From an uncultured Neomegalonema sp. (GTDB lineage Bacteria > Pseudomonadota > Alphaproteobacteria > Rhodobacterales > Rhodobacteraceae): 64,000 bases of DNA. Positions 61,755 to 64,000 of the stretch are shown in pieces. Every line of letters begins with the position of its first letter. Within the stretch, counting starts at the first letter, position 1. The notes beneath the pieces are model-generated. The model did not search any database and was not told where the DNA came from. It saw only the letters and a program-made list of their open reading frames with translations. The DNA lies in contig CALDSD010000098.1 in assembly GCA_937911325.1 (NCBI GenBank), forward strand, positions 34,322-98,321, read 5' to 3'. The translations under genes and the position numbers were made by a program.

Positions 61755-63220
61755 TCGCTCTCGACAGATACAACGGACAACGGGTCGGCGTCTTTGGCAT
61801 GGGGCGCTCCGGGTTGACCTGTGCGCGGGCGCTGCGCGCGGGCGGCGCGACGCCGGTGTGTTGGGACGATTCTGAAGCCGGACGGGAACGGGCCCGCGCT
61901 GAAGGTTTCGAAGTCGCTGATCTGACCGTCGCCGACAGCTACGGCGCCGGCGAGGAGAGGATGCGCGTCGTCGCCCTCTCGCCAGGCGCGCCGCATCTCT
62001 ACCCGCAACCGCATCCCGTCGCGCAAACCGCGTGGGAGCTCGACTGTCTGGTCGACAACGATGTCGGCCTGTTCTTTAGCCAGATCAGCGCCGCGCGCCG
62101 AGAAAGCGCTCCGAGCGATGTTCCGAAAGTTGTCGCGATTACCGGCTCGAACGGCAAGTCGACGACCTCGGCGCTCATACACCACATGCTCAAGGCGGCT
62201 GGACGCCCAGCTCAGCTCGGTGGCAATATCGGTCGCGGCGTGCTGGATCTCGATCCGCCCGGTCCCGGCGAGATCTATGTGCTGGAGCTGTCTTCGTACC
62301 AGACGGACCTTGCGCGGCGAATGACGCCGGATGTGGCGGTGCTGCTCAACCTCCATCCCGACCACCTCGATCGGCATGGCGGTCTGGGGGGGTACTTCGC
62401 GGCGAAAGCGCGACTGTTTCAACGCGGCCCGGATCATCGCTCCGGCGCGTATCTGCCCGGCCCGCCGCCGCATCAGATCATTGGGGTCGACGAGGCCGAA
62501 GGCCGCTACCTGGCCAATCATCAGCGGTCTGGCGACGCGGACGAGCCTGTCGTCGAGATCTCGGCCGGGCGCGATCTTTCCGACAAGACGCGGGCCGTGT
62601 TCGGACAGGGCGGCGTTCTGCGCGTCATCGAAGCGGGGGCGGAGCAAACTCCGATGCCAATCGATGGCGCGCCGTGGCTCAAAGGAGCCCACAATGTTCA
62701 AAACGCGGCGGCGGCGGTCGCTGCGTGCCGCGCGCTCGGCCTGAGCCACGAAGAGACGCTATCGGGGCTCGCCTCCTTTCCGGGGCTGCCGCATCGGTTG
62801 CAGCGCGTCGCCGAGCAAGACGGCGTCACCTATGTCAACGACAGCAAAGCGACCAATGCGGATGCGGCCGAGAAAGCGCTGCTCGCCTATGAGAATGTCC
62901 GCTGGATCGTGGGCGGACGCCAGAAGGAAGGCGGGATCGAGCCTCTCAGGCCGCTCTTCGGGCGGATCCGGAAGGCCTATCTCGTTGGGGAAGCCTCAGA
63001 ACAGTTCGCGGCGACGCTTCGGGTCTACCCCGAAGAGGTGCCCTATGAGAAATGCGGCACCATCGATGCGGCGGTCGCTCAGGCGCATGCGGACGCGGAG
63101 GCCGGCGACACGGTCCTGTTGGCGCCGGCATGCGCGAGCTTTGATCAGTTTCCCGACTTCGAGAAGAGGGGCGAGGCGTTTATCGCCTCGGTGGAAACGG
63201 CGCTGGCATCACAAAAATGA
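61751..63220 (+). CDS. murD: UDP-MurNAc-L-alanine--D-glutamate ligase
   Basis: 489 residues from the ATG in the overlap with mraY. The N-terminal UDP-binding motif [20 protein letters not shown], the ATP loop [53 protein letters not shown] and [17 protein letters not shown] identify it. It adds D-Glu to UDP-MurNAc-Ala. Slightly longer than the E. coli enzyme because of inserts in the middle domain. ftsW and murG, its normal followers, are replaced by a cyclopropane-synthase gene. Confidence 0.96.
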   Translation: MIALDRYNGQRVGVFGMGRSGLTCARALRAGGATPVCWDDSEAGRERARAEGFEVADLTVADSYGAGEERMRVVALSPGAPHLYPQPHPVAQTAWELDCLVDNDVGLFFSQISAARRESAPSDVPKVVAITGSNGKSTTSALIHHMLKAAGRPAQLGGNIGRGVLDLDPPGPGEIYVLELSSYQTDLARRMTPDVAVLLNLHPDHLDRHGGLGGYFAAKARLFQRGPDHRSGAYLPGPPPHQIIGVDEAEGRYLANHQRSGDADEPVVEISAGRDLSDKTRAVFGQGGVLRVIEAGAEQTPMPIDGAPWLKGAHNVQNAAAAVAACRALGLSHEETLSGLASFPGLPHRLQRVAEQDGVTYVNDSKATNADAAEKALLAYENVRWIVGGRQKEGGIEPLRPLFGRIRKAYLVGEASEQFAATLRVYPEEVPYEKCGTIDAAVAQAHADAEAGDTVLLAPACASFDQFPDFEKRGEAFIASVETALASQK

Positions 63221-63311
63221 GTTCGGAGCGCGCGTTTTTTGATCGGCTGGGCCATGGCGGCGGCGCGTCGATCGTGTAGGGCTGTAGATCGAAGGATCCG
63301 GGGAGACGGTG

Positions 63312-64000
63312 ATGAGCGTTTTGTCGAAACTGTTGTCCAAAGCCGTTCGCAAAGGACGGCTCCAGGTCACCTTTCCCGACGGCTCGATCGAGACCTTCGG
63401 CTCGGAACCCGGACCCGAAGTCGCTATCCGCATCAAGGATCCCAGCTTTGCGCGTCGGATCGCGTTGAACCCCGAACTTGTCGCGGCTGAAGCCTTCATG
63501 GACGAGGCGTTGGTGGTGGAGAACCCAAAGAGCGGGACCGGCGCGTGGGAGTTGCTCGAGATCTTCTTTCTGAACAAGCGCCATTTCGACCTGACGCCGA
63601 GCCAGATCTTTTGGCGCGGAGTGGCGCGCGGCGCCAAGCGCTTCATGCAGCACAATCCGGTGTCGCGGGCGCGCCAGAACGCCAAGCACCACTATGATCT
63701 CGGCAACGACCTCTACCGGCTCTTTCTCGACCGCGGGATGCAGTACTCCTGCGCATATTATCCGGATGGCGATGAGACGCTGGAGGAAGCGCAGCAGAAG
63801 AAGATGCGCCACATCGCGGCGAAGCTTTGCCTGAAGCCGGGACAGCGAGTGCTCGACATCGGTTGCGGTTGGGGCGGGCTCGGGCTTTATCTGGCCAGCG
63901 TCGAAGACGTCGAGGTCGTCGGGGTCACCCTGGCCGACGAACAGCTGATAGTCGCTCAAGCCAGGGTCGAAGCGATGGGGCTGTCTGATCGGGTGCGCTT
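63312..64000 (+). CDS. Cyclopropane-fatty-acyl-phospholipid synthase family protein (3' end cut by window)
   Basis: Runs off the window after about 229 codons; ATG at 63312 with GGGAG 6 nt upstream. Residues 1-120 form the CFA N-terminal region (LVAAEAFMDEALVVENPK, ELLEIFFLNKRHFDLTP). Then come HHYDLGNDLYRLFLDRGMQYSC (lipid/bicarbonate-site region) and the SAM motif VLDIGCGWGGLGLYLA. It probably transfers a methylene group from SAM to an unsaturated acyl chain of membrane phospholipid. It lies 91 bp after murD, so it may be read from the mur operon. Confidence 0.88.
   Translation, partial: MSVLSKLLSKAVRKGRLQVTFPDGSIETFGSEPGPEVAIRIKDPSFARRIALNPELVAAEAFMDEALVVENPKSGTGAWELLEIFFLNKRHFDLTPSQIFWRGVARGAKRFMQHNPVSRARQNAKHHYDLGNDLYRLFLDRGMQYSCAYYPDGDETLEEAQQKKMRHIAAKLCLKPGQRVLDIGCGWGGLGLYLASVEDVEVVGVTLADEQLIVAQARVEAMGLSDRVR

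Overview
The window is a chromosomal segment of a GC-rich alphaproteobacterium. The evidence for that is a PopZ homologue (DUF2497) in the pcm-tolC-popZ neighbourhood, a complete GatCAB amidotransferase, DctBD/TRAP genes, dense gene packing with ATGA/GTGA overlaps, and a meso-DAP type MurE. Tryptophan-halogenase-like and SOUL genes would suit a Caulobacterales/Hyphomonadaceae-like or marine relative, but the genus is a guess. There is no rRNA, tRNA, CRISPR array, transposase or phage gene. About 57 protein genes cover nearly all of the sequence.

Left end (0-10.4 kb): an accessory cluster, apparently for methylated amines. A GlcG-like gene is divergent from an XRE-cupin regulator. The regulator is followed on the same strand by a LysE exporter, a DMG/sarcosine-dehydrogenase-like flavoprotein with a folate-binding GcvT half, a homocysteine S-methyltransferase, a second LysE exporter, a second such flavoprotein, and an MttB-superfamily (non-pyrrolysine) methyltransferase behind a structured leader. 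This is the best candidate for an undescribed pathway: quaternary-amine demethylation feeding folate or homocysteine, with no corrinoid protein in sight.

10.4-27.9 kb: mostly housekeeping. It holds a zinc ribbon protein, an MBL-fold protein with an altered metal motif, a DUF2235 hydrolase, gatB, an MFS transporter, a patatin-like protein whose nucleophile elbow is destroyed, gatC, a small secreted protein and gatA. Then come GNAT and small genes, a UPF0173 hydrolase, tadA with a GNAT gene, an RsuA/RluB pseudouridine synthase, an AmpD-like amidase, a Pcm-like methyltransferase and tolC.

28.0-41.4 kb: a long popZ and then valS. These are normally neighbours, but here about 9 kb lies between them: dctB-dctD-dctP-dctQ-dctM on the minus strand, a flavin-dependent halogenase and a small membrane-anchored protein.

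41.4-57.4 kb: a mixed region. It contains a Tat-exported agmatine-deiminase-like protein, a Tat-exported MBL hydrolase, a SLATT/DUF4231-like membrane protein beside a protein with an internal duplication, SOUL, an EEP phosphatase/nuclease, ilvD, small membrane or secreted proteins, xthA, a MuiA/DUF4139 protein, a putative outer-membrane protein and recQ.

57.5-64 kb: murE-murF-mraY-murD, a piece of the division/cell-wall cluster. It is cut off from ftsI/ftsL upstream (recQ is there instead) and from ftsW/murG downstream (a cyclopropane-fatty-acid synthase begins there and runs off the window).
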